From positions 44,307,754 to 44,371,753 of the forward strand of contig CAJQUN010000002.1 in assembly GCA_907163345.1 (NCBI GenBank): a stretch of 64,000 nucleotides of DNA, given 5' to 3'. Positions within the stretch are counted from its first letter, which is position 1. Every line of letters starts with the position of its first letter. The notes under the pieces are model-generated. The model had not been told where the DNA came from. It searched no databases and saw only the letters and a program-made list of their open reading frames with translations. Shown here in pieces: positions 45,376-55,493 of the stretch. A program made the position numbers and the translations under genes. Source of the DNA: Haberlea rhodopensis. Lineage: Eukaryota; Streptophyta; Magnoliopsida; Lamiales; Gesneriaceae.

Positions 45376-46748
45376 TTGCTGCTACACCAAATATTGTGTC
45401 GATCATTCTTGGTTTTATGTCTTCTAACACGACATCGGAGGAGATTACTTGGAAAACGATGCCGTGAGCAATGTAACACACCGACATCCTACAGCATGAC
45501 GCATAAAATTAATGCTAAAACCAACCATCTGCATAGGATTATTGAAAGTGGCGATGTTCAATGCGTGGTGAACTTGAGAATGAATAGGAATGCATTTGAA
45601 CGATTGTGTTACTTGTTAATGCATGTTGGAGGCCTAGTAGAGTCCAGATATGTTAGGTTGGAAGAGAAGGTCGTAATGTTTTTGTCTATATTGGCCCATC
45701 ACAAGAAAAATCGAGTTATTGGTCATGACTACATACGTAGTGGACACACAATCAGCACTCATTTACATTGAAGTATTGGAAGCCATTCTTAAGTTGTATC
45801 CCTTACTCTTAGTAAAGCCCATCCATGTGGATGACAGTTGCACTACCGAGCCTTGAAAATGGTTTAAGGTATTGTTTTGTTTCTATCATATTGTATTAGT
45901 ATTTCACGTTTATCTTAAGCAAGTCGAACTTGTACGATATATTGACCATGTACATAGTACTACCAACATTTTACTCTGTCAATCATTAACTTTATAGGGA
46001 TGTCTTGGTGCGTTAGATGGAACATATGTCAGTGTACATGTTCCCAGTTCTGAGAAGGCAAAATATCGAACAAGAAAAGGTACTATTGCAGTAAATGTTC
46101 TTGGGATTTGCAACTGTGATTTGAACTTCATTTATGCGCTTACGGGGTGGGAGGGATCTGCAGCAGATGCTAGAGTTCTACGTGATGCATTGACTCGTGA
46201 TGATATGTTCAAAGTTCAAAGAGGTTATGGAACTTTGAAATTTTTTTCTGTTATCCATAGTGGAAATATTTGACTACGTTATCCTTACATATTATTATAT
46301 TTATGCAGGATGTTATTATCTATGTGATAATGGGTACGCCAATGTTGAGGGATTCTTAACTCCTTATAGGCGAGTACGATATCATAGGGATGCTTGGGGT
46401 AACCGTGCTTTAGGCCCGCAGAATTACAAAGAGTTGTTTAATTGGAGGCACTCACAAGCTCGGAACGTGGTTGAAAGAGTGTTTGGGTTGTTGAAAAAAA
46501 GATGGGCCATCCTTCGAAGTCCTTCGTTCTACCCATTGAAAACCCAAAACAGAATCATTATGGCTTGTATTTTGTTACACAACTTCATACGTTCTGAAAT
46601 GTATGATGATCCAATTGAGTCAGTCGAGGAGGAGGTTGTTAGCCCGGCACATGCCGCTGAAGACGATTTCATTCAAAATTTTCATGCATCAGAACAATGG
46701 GATACATGGAGGGAGAATTTTGCCATGGAGATGTGGAATAACAATTAG
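45376..46748 (+). pseudogene. PIF/Harbinger transposase (HARBI1-like)
   Basis: Three exons. Exon 1 (to ~45869) holds the N-terminal helical part (NRNAFERLCYLL, VVMFLSILAHHKKNRVIGHDY). Intron 1, ~45870-45996 (GTATTG...TTTATAG). Exon 2 (~45997-46225) holds the first Asp (GCLGALDGTYVSVHVP) and GWEGSAADARVL. Intron 2, ~46226-46308 (GTTATG...TTATGCAG). Exon 3 (to TAG 46746-46748) holds the second Asp (LCDNGYANVEGF) and the Glu (NVVERVFGLLKKRWAIL), completing the DDE triad. A frameshift near 45768 and a TGA near 45852 in exon 1 break the frame. The protein cuts and joins element ends together with the Myb-like partner. Exon borders are inferred from GT/AG sites and continuity of the protein. Confidence 0.85.
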
Positions 46749-47049
46749 AAATAATAGTGGTTGTTGTAGTTCGTCAATATTATCAAGTAACAATGTAGTG
46801 AGAGTGGATGATACTAGAATTTAAACTTTGGTACTTTTAAAATGTGGTTCTTCAATATTATCAAGTAACAATGTAGTGACATTATAACTTTGCCATGCCT
46901 TTGTTACATTGTCGCTTTATTAGTGTGATTATATTTTGATGTTGTTTGTTGCATTTTAGCATATTTGTTTCAGTTATGCATATGTGTCAATATACTTGAC
47001 TGTTATCATGTACTTTTTACAGCAGCAGGACATCAATTGCGTAATCTCT

Positions 47050-47134
47050 ATGGAAAGTGGTGCAACGACAGGTAGCGTTGTAGGTAAAGGCAATAAAGCA
47101 GATAAGACCAGACGTTGCTGGACTGAACGTGAAG
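47050..47134 (+). pseudogene. PIF second ORF (Myb/SANT-like), truncated
   Basis: ATG at 47050 opens MESGATTGSVVGKGNKADK, then TRRCWTERE, where the frame is cut by the fam5 LTR. The RRxWTxxE motif begins a Myb/SANT-like DNA-binding domain, the type encoded by the partner gene of plant PIF elements. Only ~28 codons remain here. It lies ~300 bp after the transposase, on the same strand. Confidence 0.6.
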
Positions 47135-47689
47135 TGTGAGACCCCGTTATCTCAAACGTACTAATAGGTGCGATTAAGAAAACTAAACATTCATATGAAT
47201 AAATCACAGTAATAAGTCGTGTTGATTAACCTGAGCTTAAGAGATTACAGTACCAAAAGTTTCAAAAAGGAATTCACATATTCCTACAAAGGTACTACAC
47301 TATAGTCTTACTCTACTTCATGTAGAAGCTATACAAAAAAAATTTCTCTAACATGCTAATCTTGTAGCACTCCTTACAGCTCAGCATTCAACCCCGACCC
47401 TGGTTCTCATCATCAAAAGCACCTACAAAGACAACCCCCAACACATGAGCATAACATAATTCATATTCAACATAATATGAATGTAAGGCGTAAATGCATA
47501 ATCATAAATACAAAGTACTTCCTGTATTTCCAAGCATTTACAACGCCCATTGGTTGTCCCTGTACCATAACTCATAATAAACACATTATATAAAATTATG
47601 GATCCTTTAATAATGTCATGACACATCACTTCCTTCTTTACATAGCTTTTGAGTCATATATCAACAGTTATTTTAATGCTTCTTGCTTC

Positions 47690-47830
47690 ATCATCTCATA
47701 ATGAGCGGTACAATCTTCCCCGCTTCATTACTACAAAACCTCATAATGAGCGGTACAATCTTCCCCGCTTCATTACTACAAAACCTCATAATGAGCGGTA
47801 CAATCCTCCCCGCTTCATTACTACAAATAA
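47690..47830 (-). repeat. 42-bp tandem repeat with stem-loop
   Basis: Three copies of CATAATGAGCGGTACAATC..TCCCCGCTTCATTACTACAAA. Each contains the inverted repeat AATGAGCGG..CCGCTTCATT (47700-47729 in the first). Confidence 0.85.
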
Positions 47831-48211
47831 GCATAAGCATTAAACATACACTGTGATCTCTCTTGACTCGTGGAATACACCTCTTTATTCCACATTACAA
47901 TATGCAACAACAATGCATAATATGCAACAACAATGCATAATAACATGTATCATACTCTTAATGCATCACATTGCATTCATCATGTGTCAAATAGACAAAC
48001 ATAAAGTACATGTTACCGTTGGGATGCCCGTACGTCGCTTACGTACCTTTCCAAAATGTAGTGTGTTGTGGGATTCTATCCCCTGCGCTGTGTAGCTGTC
48101 TGTGAAGGCTCTACACCAGTGTACAACACAATATTAGATGTCTCATTACAATCCAATATCAAAAATTAAACAAAATATAACAATTTATATTTTTCATCAT
48201 TCTGGGTCTCT

Positions 48212-48316
48212 CGATCGATCGGCCCCTCTTCTCGATCGATCGAGAAGACGCCTTCTATCAAAGCCAAGATTCTGCCTCGCTCGATCGATCGAGATGAAAT
48301 GTCGATCGATCGAGAT
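48212..48316 (-). repeat. CTCGATCGATCGAG palindrome array
   Basis: Four copies of TCGATCGATCGA, two extended to CTCGATCGATCGAG. Same core and LTR position as the GCGATCGATCGC arrays of other families, but with a different flanking base pair. Confidence 0.8.
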
Positions 48317-48392
48317 GCTCTGTTCGAGAAATACCATCCCAGAATTCTCGAACACCTATTTTTACACCCTTCGATCTAACATATAAGACACA

Positions 48393-50125
48393 TGATAAGT
48401 GTATTTTATACACTTATATTTCCTCTTATTTTGCATGGTTTAGTGTTAGTTTTCGATCAGAATTACACTTTTGGTCTTGTTCTGTGTTGTTTTGCTGGAA
48501 TCCAGGTAATTACATGTTTTGTGGACTAAAAGGGTGCAAATGACGGAAGGAACGGATGAATTGAAGCCAAAAATCTACACTATCAATCATGGCAACAGGC
48601 GTAAAGACGCCTACTCTGAGGCGTAACTACGCCTAACTCACGGCATTTGAGTTTTTAAAGAATTTCATACAGGCGAAATTACGCCTACTTTGAGGCGTAA
48701 CTACGCCTAACTCACGGCATTTGAGTTTTTAAAGAATTTCATACAGGCGTAATTACGCCTACTTTGAGGCGTAACTACGCCTAGCCCACGGCTTTTGAGA
48801 ATTTAAGTGGCGTAACTACGCCACTTTGGAGGCGTAATTACGCCTATCACGCGGGAAGCCAAATTTTGTGACACATCGACAGGCGTAACTACGCCACTTC
48901 GGAGGTGTAATTACGCCAATGGAATTTTGGTAATTTTGGAGACTTTCCTTATTTGATGCACGGGACTCAACGGTGAAATAATCATGTACCGGGACATGTC
49001 AAATGGCAAGATTATATTATATTATATTATATTATAATATAATATAATATATATACATGAAATTGGGGAATAAATTATAAAAGGAAGATGGGATACACGT
49101 ACAAGGAAAGAAGGAGAGTAGAGGAACTCTCGGGAAATCTTTTAAAGAAAGAGATATGCATAGATATTGAAAAAGAAAAAAAAGGGAGCAGGCGAGAGTT
49201 TTACGAGGGAGATTATCAGTTGCAGGAGGAGAGGAGCAGCAAGCGAGAGCAACAGAATTGACGTAAAAACATTTGACGTAGAAGAGCAGTAGACGTGCGT
49301 GACCAAGAAGGGGAGGAGATCAATCGAGGCGGCGTGCTTACACCGAAGGGCATAGATTTTGACGACGGAGAAGACGACGGCGACTACCGGAGACGGAGGG
49401 CCATCTTCATATTCGTTTGAATATCTCTTCCCTTATGTTTATGATGATTAAAGACATGTCTATGTGTTTATTTAATGTATTCATGAACTAATTTATTATT
49501 CTAGAGTTAGACGGATCTTGACTTGAAATTATGTCATTGGTTTTTTTTCATATGGTTTATTTATGTTTTCCAGTTCTTAATGCTTTTAATCTACTGGCCA
49601 TGGATTGAATGATTCCATATTCGTGATCTATCACTCGGGAGAGGGGGTTGTGAATAGGAAATAAGGAATTTGTATCGTGGTAGTTATATTGTTCGGAAGG
49701 CCTATAACTCCATAGAAGTCGTCATAGGAATTACTGCGCTTTTACAATTGTCTGATAATTCATCTTAGATAGGGATATCAAGATTAATGTTAGATAATTA
49801 CTTCTGCTTAACACCCGGGAGGGGGAGTAGAAACAAATAAGAATTCTCGGCTAGTAAACTAGGAAAACACGACATAGTGGATAGTTGAGTGAAGTCGAAC
49901 CTCTAGAATCCGTTCTCATTGATTTTCTCCACTTAAATATTCATATTGCTATTATTATTTTATGTTAGTAGATTAGTTTAATAATATTGCTATCGATTGT
50001 CTAAATAAAGTCGAGACTATTCTAATTACAGTACTTGGTGTTACTTAATTTTCAATCTCTGTGGGTTCGACATCCGTATTTCAAATTCCTATACTAAAAC
50101 TTGACACCGTACACTTGCGGTACGT
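48393..50125 (+). repeat. fam6 5' LTR (interrupted near its end)
   Basis: From TGATAAGTGTATTTTATACAC to CTTGCGGTACGT, where fam4 enters; the last 14 bases (TTTCACACGCATCA) lie at 58927-58940. It has a palindrome array (48597-48916), an AT-rich TATA region (49012-49056), a leader with GACGTAGAAGAGCAG, and CACCCGGGAGGGGGAGTAG. It carries a ~50-bp stretch near 49572-49620 that the 3' LTR lacks. Confidence 0.9.
48597..48916 (+). repeat. GGCGTARTTACGCC palindrome array
   Basis: About ten inverted repeats of the form AGGCGTAACTACGCCT, AGGCGTAATTACGCCT or TGGCGTAACTACGCCA, separated by spacers such as CTCACGGCATTTGAG. Two ~78-bp units are direct repeats. Counterpart in the 3' LTR at 62128-62452. 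Confidence 0.9.
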
Positions 50126-50788
50126 TGTGATGCCCCAAAATTAATTAATTGCAATTAAGGCATTAATTATGTTTATATGATGAATCATGTGATAATTGAT
50201 TTATGTGTTGGGTATTAAGATGTTAACATGATTTAATGGTGTTGATTATTAAATATGAGGAAGATGTGATTTTAGATGAAGTTTAGAGCATTTTTGTAAA
50301 ATGCTTTCAAAATAACATGTTGGAGTATTTTATGAATCATGTTAAGTTTGGGGTGTGATTTTAAATTAATCCCCAACCCCCTTTTTAACCCTTCACCCAT
50401 CATTTTAACCCCATTTTCACCTTTACTCTTTAAAACCCCTCAACTCATCCTCAACCCTAAACCACTCCACATTTTCGAAATTGTTCAAGGGAGGAAGGAG
50501 GAAACTCCACAAAACTTGAGTTTGTGTGATTTTTATCAAGATTTGGAGTCTTCAAGAGGTATGGGACTCTCCCTAAAGTTTTGATGATGTTTGGATTTGA
50601 AATGTGGTGATTTTTGAAGTGGTTATGTGGGTTGTTTTGGGGTATGTGTTATATATGTTTGGGGTATGATTTTTGAAGTGTTTTATGTGGGTTATGATGT
50701 TTATTGTTGGGAAGTTTTGTTTTGAAAGGTATGAAGATAAGCTTGGAAAATGCACATAAAAATGGTGAAATCGCGACCACTGGTTGTG

Positions 50789-51002
50789 GCGATCGATCGC
50801 TACAAATGCAGCGATCGATCGCCGAGAAGCAGTACGCGAAAATGAGGATAGGCGATCGATCGCCTCAAATGGCGCGATCGATCGCCAACGTCCAGTAGCG
50901 AAATGAGCATCAAGGCGATCGATCGCCTCATTTTAAGCGATCGATCGCCGCTATGTAAAAAAATCTGGCGATCGATCGCCATGTTTTGAGCGATCGATCG
51001 CC
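50789..51002 (+). repeat. GCGATCGATCGC array in pairs
   Basis: Eight copies arranged as four pairs. In each pair the outer bases also match as an inverted repeat, as in GGCGATCGATCGC, a ~10-base spacer, then GCGATCGATCGCC. So each copy is a palindrome and each pair is a larger stem. Confidence 0.9.
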
Positions 51003-51207
51003 ACTGTTCAAAAGTAGGAAAATGATGATTTTTGTTAAATTTTTGGTATTGGACTATTGTTTAGCTTCTAATATCAATTTGTATGGTTATGTAGAACCGT
51101 CCCAGGTACCCACGACCTCAAGGAGATAAGGTTCTGCAATTTCTCCTTCTTTTGGAATTAAGGTACGTAAGAAACGTACGAGCATTGGACGGTAAACCAT
51201 ACTCCTA

Positions 51208-51473
51208 CATTTAACGATGATGCTTATGATAATGATGTTTATGATGATGTTTATGATGATGTTTACGATGATGATGTTTATGATGACGATGTTTATGATG
51301 ATGATTATGATGATGTTTACGATGATGATGTTTATGATGACGATGTTTATGATGATGATTATGATGATATTTACGATGAGATGTTTATGATGACGATGTT
51401 TATGATGATGATTATGATGATGTTTACGATGATGATGTTTATGATGATGTTTATGATGATGAAGTTTATGATA
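51208..51473 (+). repeat. GATGATGTTTAYGAT simple tandem repeat
   Basis: Imperfect units of GATGATGTTTATGATGATG and GATGATTATGATGATGTTTAC. The methionine- or isoleucine-rich open frames across it are artefacts of the repeat. Counterpart at 57990-58265. Confidence 0.9.
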
Positions 51474-51494
51474 AGGTCATACGACGTGTATGAT

Positions 51495-51700
51495 TGGGTA
51501 AGATGCCCACGTGGTAAGATGCCACACAATGTTATTATATGGCAAGACGCCATATGATTGTGTAAGATGCCCATGTGGTAAGATGCCACACAATGTTATG
51601 ATATGGAAAGACGCCATATGATTGGGTAAGATGCCCATGTGGTAAGATGCCACACGACGATTATGTTATGGTAAGATGCCATACAATGGGGTAAGATGCC
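51495..51700 (+). repeat. Stem-loop series with constant TAAGATG loop
   Basis: TGGGTAAGATGCCCA (51495-51509), GTGGTAAGATGCCAC (51511-51525), ATATGGCAAGACGCCATAT (51537-51555), then the series repeats, ending with ATGGTAAGATGCCAT near 51668. The stems change, always pairing, while the loop stays (T)AAGA(T/C)(G). Confidence 0.85.
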
Positions 51701-52136
51701 CTTATACATGAATAAGAATCAGGGATAACAAAAGAAGTTGAAGAACGACCAATGATTTTTTACTTAACTAAGATGTTATGCATTACTGTATGTCTTTTAT
51801 ATCTTGTTAAGTAAATATGTATATGCTCACGATGTGTTGTCCCTGTAGGTACACTTTTGGACCGGGGGCCTAGGGTCGGGTTGAGGAGGTGAGCTACAAG
51901 GAGCAAGATGAATATAGGATGCAGGATTTTTATAGTCTCTACTCTAGGAGTAGTGTAAACCTATAGCTTTTAACATTCATTGTTGAGAATGTAATTGAAT
52001 AGCTTTTGCAAATTTTATTTTGGCCTGTAATCTTCTTAGCTCAAGTTACAACCGGAACCCTTAAGAGGTTATAAATGCATGGTTAGTCCATTATATGTGT
52101 ACTATTTGATGTTAAGGTAGGAAGACCCTACATTAG

Positions 52137-52148
52137 TGGTATCAGAGC
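52137..52148 (+). other. Primer-binding site (initiator tRNA-Met)
   Basis: TGGTATCAGAGC, four bases after the 5' LTR, followed by AGTGG. Same spacing as in the fam1 element. Confidence 0.9.
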
Positions 52149-52338
52149 AGTGGTTAGATAACCCGTGAATGAGTGAAGGGTAGCCTTAGCAATAAGCTAG
52201 CTAGGTGCTTACTTTTAAACATGTTTTGCGCATAAGCTACATATGAAGTATATGACTGTGATGCTAACATGTTATGCCTTTCTAACGACGTGTATATGAA
52301 CTGCTTTTGGATCTTGTTGTTAACCCTTGTGTTGCAGT

Positions 52339-53351
52339 ATGGCAACAAACGCGGAGGTAGGTGACGCAGTGAGCGTCAATGCAAGTGCGGGGCGTACGAA
52401 TCCCCTACCCCCGCCAGCTTTTGATGATGAACCGTCCGAACAACAGTTGTTACCAGGGGAGCTAAGCTTAACTCAATTTCTTGCATACCGACCCCCAACC
52501 TGAAAGGAACTGAAACAGGGGAACGAGCTGAGGAATGGTTAGAAAGAATAGAGCAGATCTTTGTGGCAGCCCCATGTGCGAAGACAGCATGGATACGGTT
52601 AGCAGAGTTCCAATTGGCCAAGAAGGCGCTAATGTGGTGGAAGACCACCGTGGTAGAGCAAGAGGCTCAAGGTCATGAAGTTACTTGGAAAATGTTTCGA
52701 ACTCGCTTTCTGAATCGTTATTTCTCCGCTGCTGCACGACAAGCTAAGGAAGATGAATTTACTCACCTCAAGCAGGGTAATATGTCAGTGTCAGATTATG
52801 CTCTTCAGTATTGCTCCTTACTCAGATATGTACCTCACATCGCCACGAGCACTCAAGCAAAGATGAGGAACTTCATGAAGGGCTTGAGGCCGGAGCTGTA
52901 CGATAGGGTAATTACTTATGGCCCTACTTGCTTTGACGATGCACTCTCACGGGCTGAGCTAGCCGAACTGGGAGTGGGTGCATACCCTGATGTTGTACCA
53001 CCGCCGGCACCCCCTCAGAAATCCACTCCTGATAATTTGAAGCCAAGGGGTGAGCAGTTCAAATCAAGAGGAAACACATCGGCGTCAAGGTTCAGTGGTA
53101 AGAGGTCTGACAATAGATGGAAAGGAAACCGAAGGAGTGATGCCCCATCTAGAAGGGGGCAGTCTCAGGGAGACAGATTCGGGAAGGTCCAATGCACTCT
53201 TTGTGGGCAACCACATCTGACGAAAGATTGTGTAGGATGCTATGTTTGTGGCGACAAGGGCCACTTTGCTAGATAGTGTCCCAACAGGGGAAGTCAACAG
53301 GGTCCTGCGGGGAGGCCTGCGGATAGGACAGCACAGCACAGACCACCATTT
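52339..53351 (+). pseudogene. fam4 gag
   Basis: ATG at 52339 opens MATNAEVGDAVSVNASAG and runs to TGA at 52501 after 54 codons. One base is apparently missing there, and the frame continues shifted as KGTETGERAEEWLERIEQIF. The capsid-type core includes WIRLAEFQLAKKALMWW, FLNRYFS and EDEFTHLKQGNMSVSDYAL, the usual Ty3/Gypsy retrotransposon gag domain. A basic Arg/Ser-rich linker is followed by a zinc knuckle (CYVCGDKGHFAR-x-C), where a TAG at 53274-53276 replaces the expected Glu before the last Cys. Gag forms the particle and binds RNA. As it stands no full-length gag can be made without frameshift and readthrough. Confidence 0.9.
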
Positions 53352-54638
53352 GTGCCGCGACAGTATGGAGGTCAGCCTATGGGGCCACCTCAAGGACAAG
53401 TCTATGCATTGACGAGGGAGCAGGCTTCAGCGGCTCCGGAGGAGGTTATAGCGGGTACGTGTCTTTTATTTACGCACCCTGCTTTTATATTGATCGACAC
53501 AGGTGCGTCACACTCTTTTGTGTCGACAAGTTTTGTGGAAAGGCACCACATATGCACTTCTCCGTCGCCCACGCCTCTTATAGTCTCGACCCCCGCTGGA
53601 AGAAGTATGATTACTGATCGGATCGTCTACGATGGCCTCATTTATTTTGAGGATAAAGAACTAAGGTCAGATTTGATTGTTCTGGGAATGTCAGATTTTG
53701 ACTGCATTCTGGGCATTGACGTTCTGAACAGGTATCAGGCAGTTGTGAACTGCAGGCAGAGGACTGTACGGTTTAAATCTGATATGGGAGTTCCATGGAC
53801 GTTCTATGGGGATGGTTCTCGCTCTAAGATCCCGTTGATATCTGCTGTCAAGATGGCGCAGTTGTTGGAACGCGGCCATTCGGGATATCTCATATATGCC
53901 ATTGATGTTACGGAAAAGAAAGAAGAAGTAAAAGTTGAGGATGTGCCCGTAGTGGCGGAGTTCCCTGATGTCTTTCCGGAGGAGATTCCCGGATTCCCAC
54001 CGACGAGAGAGGTCGAGTTTGGGATTGAGTTATTACCATGGACGTCTGCCATTTCTCGTGCCCCTTATAGGATGGCACCAGCAGAGCTAAAGGAATTAAA
54101 GATTCAGTTGCAAGAGCTCCTTGATAAAGGCTATATACGCCCTAGCGTATCGCCCTGGGGAGCGCCAGTCTTATTTGTGAAGAAGAAAGATGGCTTGATA
54201 CGTTTGTGCATCGATTACAGACAACTGAACAAAGCTACAGTGAAGAATAAGTACCCACTTCCGAGGATCGATGACTTGTTTGATCAGTTGCAAGGTACGA
54301 GGCTCTACAGTAAGATCGATCTGAGGTCAAGGTACCATCAGATTCAAGTAAGGGAAGATGATGTCCAGAAGACATCCTTCAGGACTAGGTATGGGCACTA
54401 TGAATTCCTAGTCATGCCTTTTGGGGTGACAAATGCCCCGGCTGTTTTCATGAGTTTGATGAACAGGGTGTTCCAGCCATATTTGGATCAATTCGTCATA
54501 GTTTTCATTGACGATATACTCATCTACTCCCGGACCGAAGAAGATCATGTACGGCACTTGAGGACAGTACTTCAGATCCTTAGGGATCATCAGTTGTATG
54601 CAAAGCTCAGCAAGTGTGAGTTCTAGCTGAGCAGTGTA
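53352..54638 (+). pseudogene. fam4 protease and reverse transcriptase
   Basis: Same frame as gag. The protease has the aspartic motif LIDTGASHSFVS (53490 area) and ILGIDVLNRY. The RT (from ~54050) has YRMAPAELKELK, GYIRPSVSPWGAPVLFVKKK, RLCIDYRQLNKATVKNKYPL, DLFDQLQGTRLYSKIDLRS, FLVMPFGVTNAPAVFM and the catalytic VFIDDILIYS. LRS for the usual LRSGY and NAPAVFM for NAPATFM are small departures. A TAG at 54624-54626 follows KLSKCEF, where Trp is usual, ending the frame before the connection domain (FLGHVISSSGISVDP) that continues in frame from 54639. Confidence 0.92.
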
Positions 54639-55464
54639 TTGTTCTTGGGTCATGTTATATCTAGCAGCGGGATATCTGTAGATCCCAGGAAGATTGAAGC
54701 TGTGATGGAGTGGGCAGCACCCACTTCTGTACCCGAGATACTGAGCTTCCTTGGCTTAGCAGGTTATTACCGACGTTTCGTCGAGGGATTTTCTAAGATC
54801 GCTAAGCCGCTGACACAGCTCTCAGAAAGGAGTCCCATTCTTTTGGTCCGAAGCTTGTGAGGAAAGTTTTCAAGAACTGAAGCGTCGTTTGACTACAGCA
54901 CCTGTATTGGTGATCCCTTCTGAGAATAAGAAGTTTGCCTTGTACACGGATGCATCATTGCAAGGTTTGGGCTGTGTGTTGACGCAAGAAAAGCACGTGG
55001 TGGCTTATGCTTCGAGGCAGTTGAAGCCTCATGAGACCAGATACCCAGTCCATGATCTGGAACTGGCGGCCATCATTTTCGCCTTGAAGATTTGGCGTCA
55101 TTATCTTTATGGTACGACGTTTACCATCTATACGGACCATAAGAGCCTGAAATTTCTATTCACTCAGGCTGAACTGAATATGCGTCAAAGAAGATGGATG
55201 GACTTGCTCAAGGATTATGACTGTGAGATTGAGTACCATCCGGGTAAAACAAATTTGATAGCAGACGCCTTAAGTAGGAAGGTGAAGAGTACTGCTGAAG
55301 ACGATATGTGTTTATCAGCGATGATGACCTCTTACTGCCATCTGGGCTATGACTTTGATGTGGACACGTCGCCGGTGCGAGTGTCAACCTTATTGGCCGA
55401 ACCAGACGTATTTGAGGCTATCAGGAAAGCCCAGAGGTTAGAGTTCAGAGATGGTCATCGATAG
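54639..55464 (+). pseudogene. fam4 RT connection and RNase H
   Basis: The first part (54639-~54838) stays in the gag-pol frame: VMEWAAPTSVPEILSFLGL, then GYYRRFVEGFSKIAKPL. Near 54840 an extra base shifts the frame. RNase H continues in the next frame: VLVIPSENKKFALYTDASL, GLGCVLTQ, VAYASRQLKPHETRYPVHDL, YTDHKSLKFLF, QRRWMDLLKDYDCEIEYHPG and ADALSRK. TAG at 55462-55464 ends that frame, after which the polyprotein resumes in the original frame. RNase H removes the RNA template during reverse transcription. Confidence 0.9.
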
Positions 55465-55493
55465 TACTTCGAGGTCAGCCAACAAAGTTTAGG

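Larger units (their letters stand above)
44342..47134 (+). mobile_element. PIF/Harbinger DNA transposon, 3' part displaced
   Basis: The left end GGTTGTGTTTGGTAGGGTTG sits directly after TAA (44339-44341); copy 1 shows the same site without an insertion (CTTGTAAATC). TAA is the usual three-base target of this superfamily. It encodes a HARBI1-type transposase and the start of a Myb/SANT-like protein, the two proteins expected. At 47135 a fam5 LTR interrupts it. The right end should lie beyond the nest, outside the window. Confidence 0.85.
47135..48392 (-). repeat. fam5 LTR, minus strand, 3' part
   Basis: On the minus strand it ends GATAACGGGGTCTCACA at 47135. Moving up the minus-strand LTR: GTTGGGGGTTGTCTTTGTAGGTG (~47425-47447), a tandem repeat (47690-47830), GGTACGT..ACGTACGGG (48047-48027), and a palindrome array (48316-48212). 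It is split at 48392 by the fam6 element and resumes at 63621, running past the window edge. It sits inside the PIF Myb-like ORF. Confidence 0.75.
50126..52132 (+). repeat. fam4 5' LTR
   Basis: 2007 bp, TGTGATGCCCC to AGACCCTACA. CT-rich leader at ~50370-50480, palindrome array 50789-51002, GGTACGT..ACGTACGAGCA 51162-51184, GATGATGTTTA repeats 51208-51473, stem-loop series 51495-51700, and TATGCTCACG..TGTCCCTGTAGGTACAC at 51821-51855. Confidence 0.95.

Noticed and set aside
47690..47830. Short spaced repeats resembling a CRISPR
   Set aside because: Three tandem 42-bp units in an LTR, with no variable spacers.
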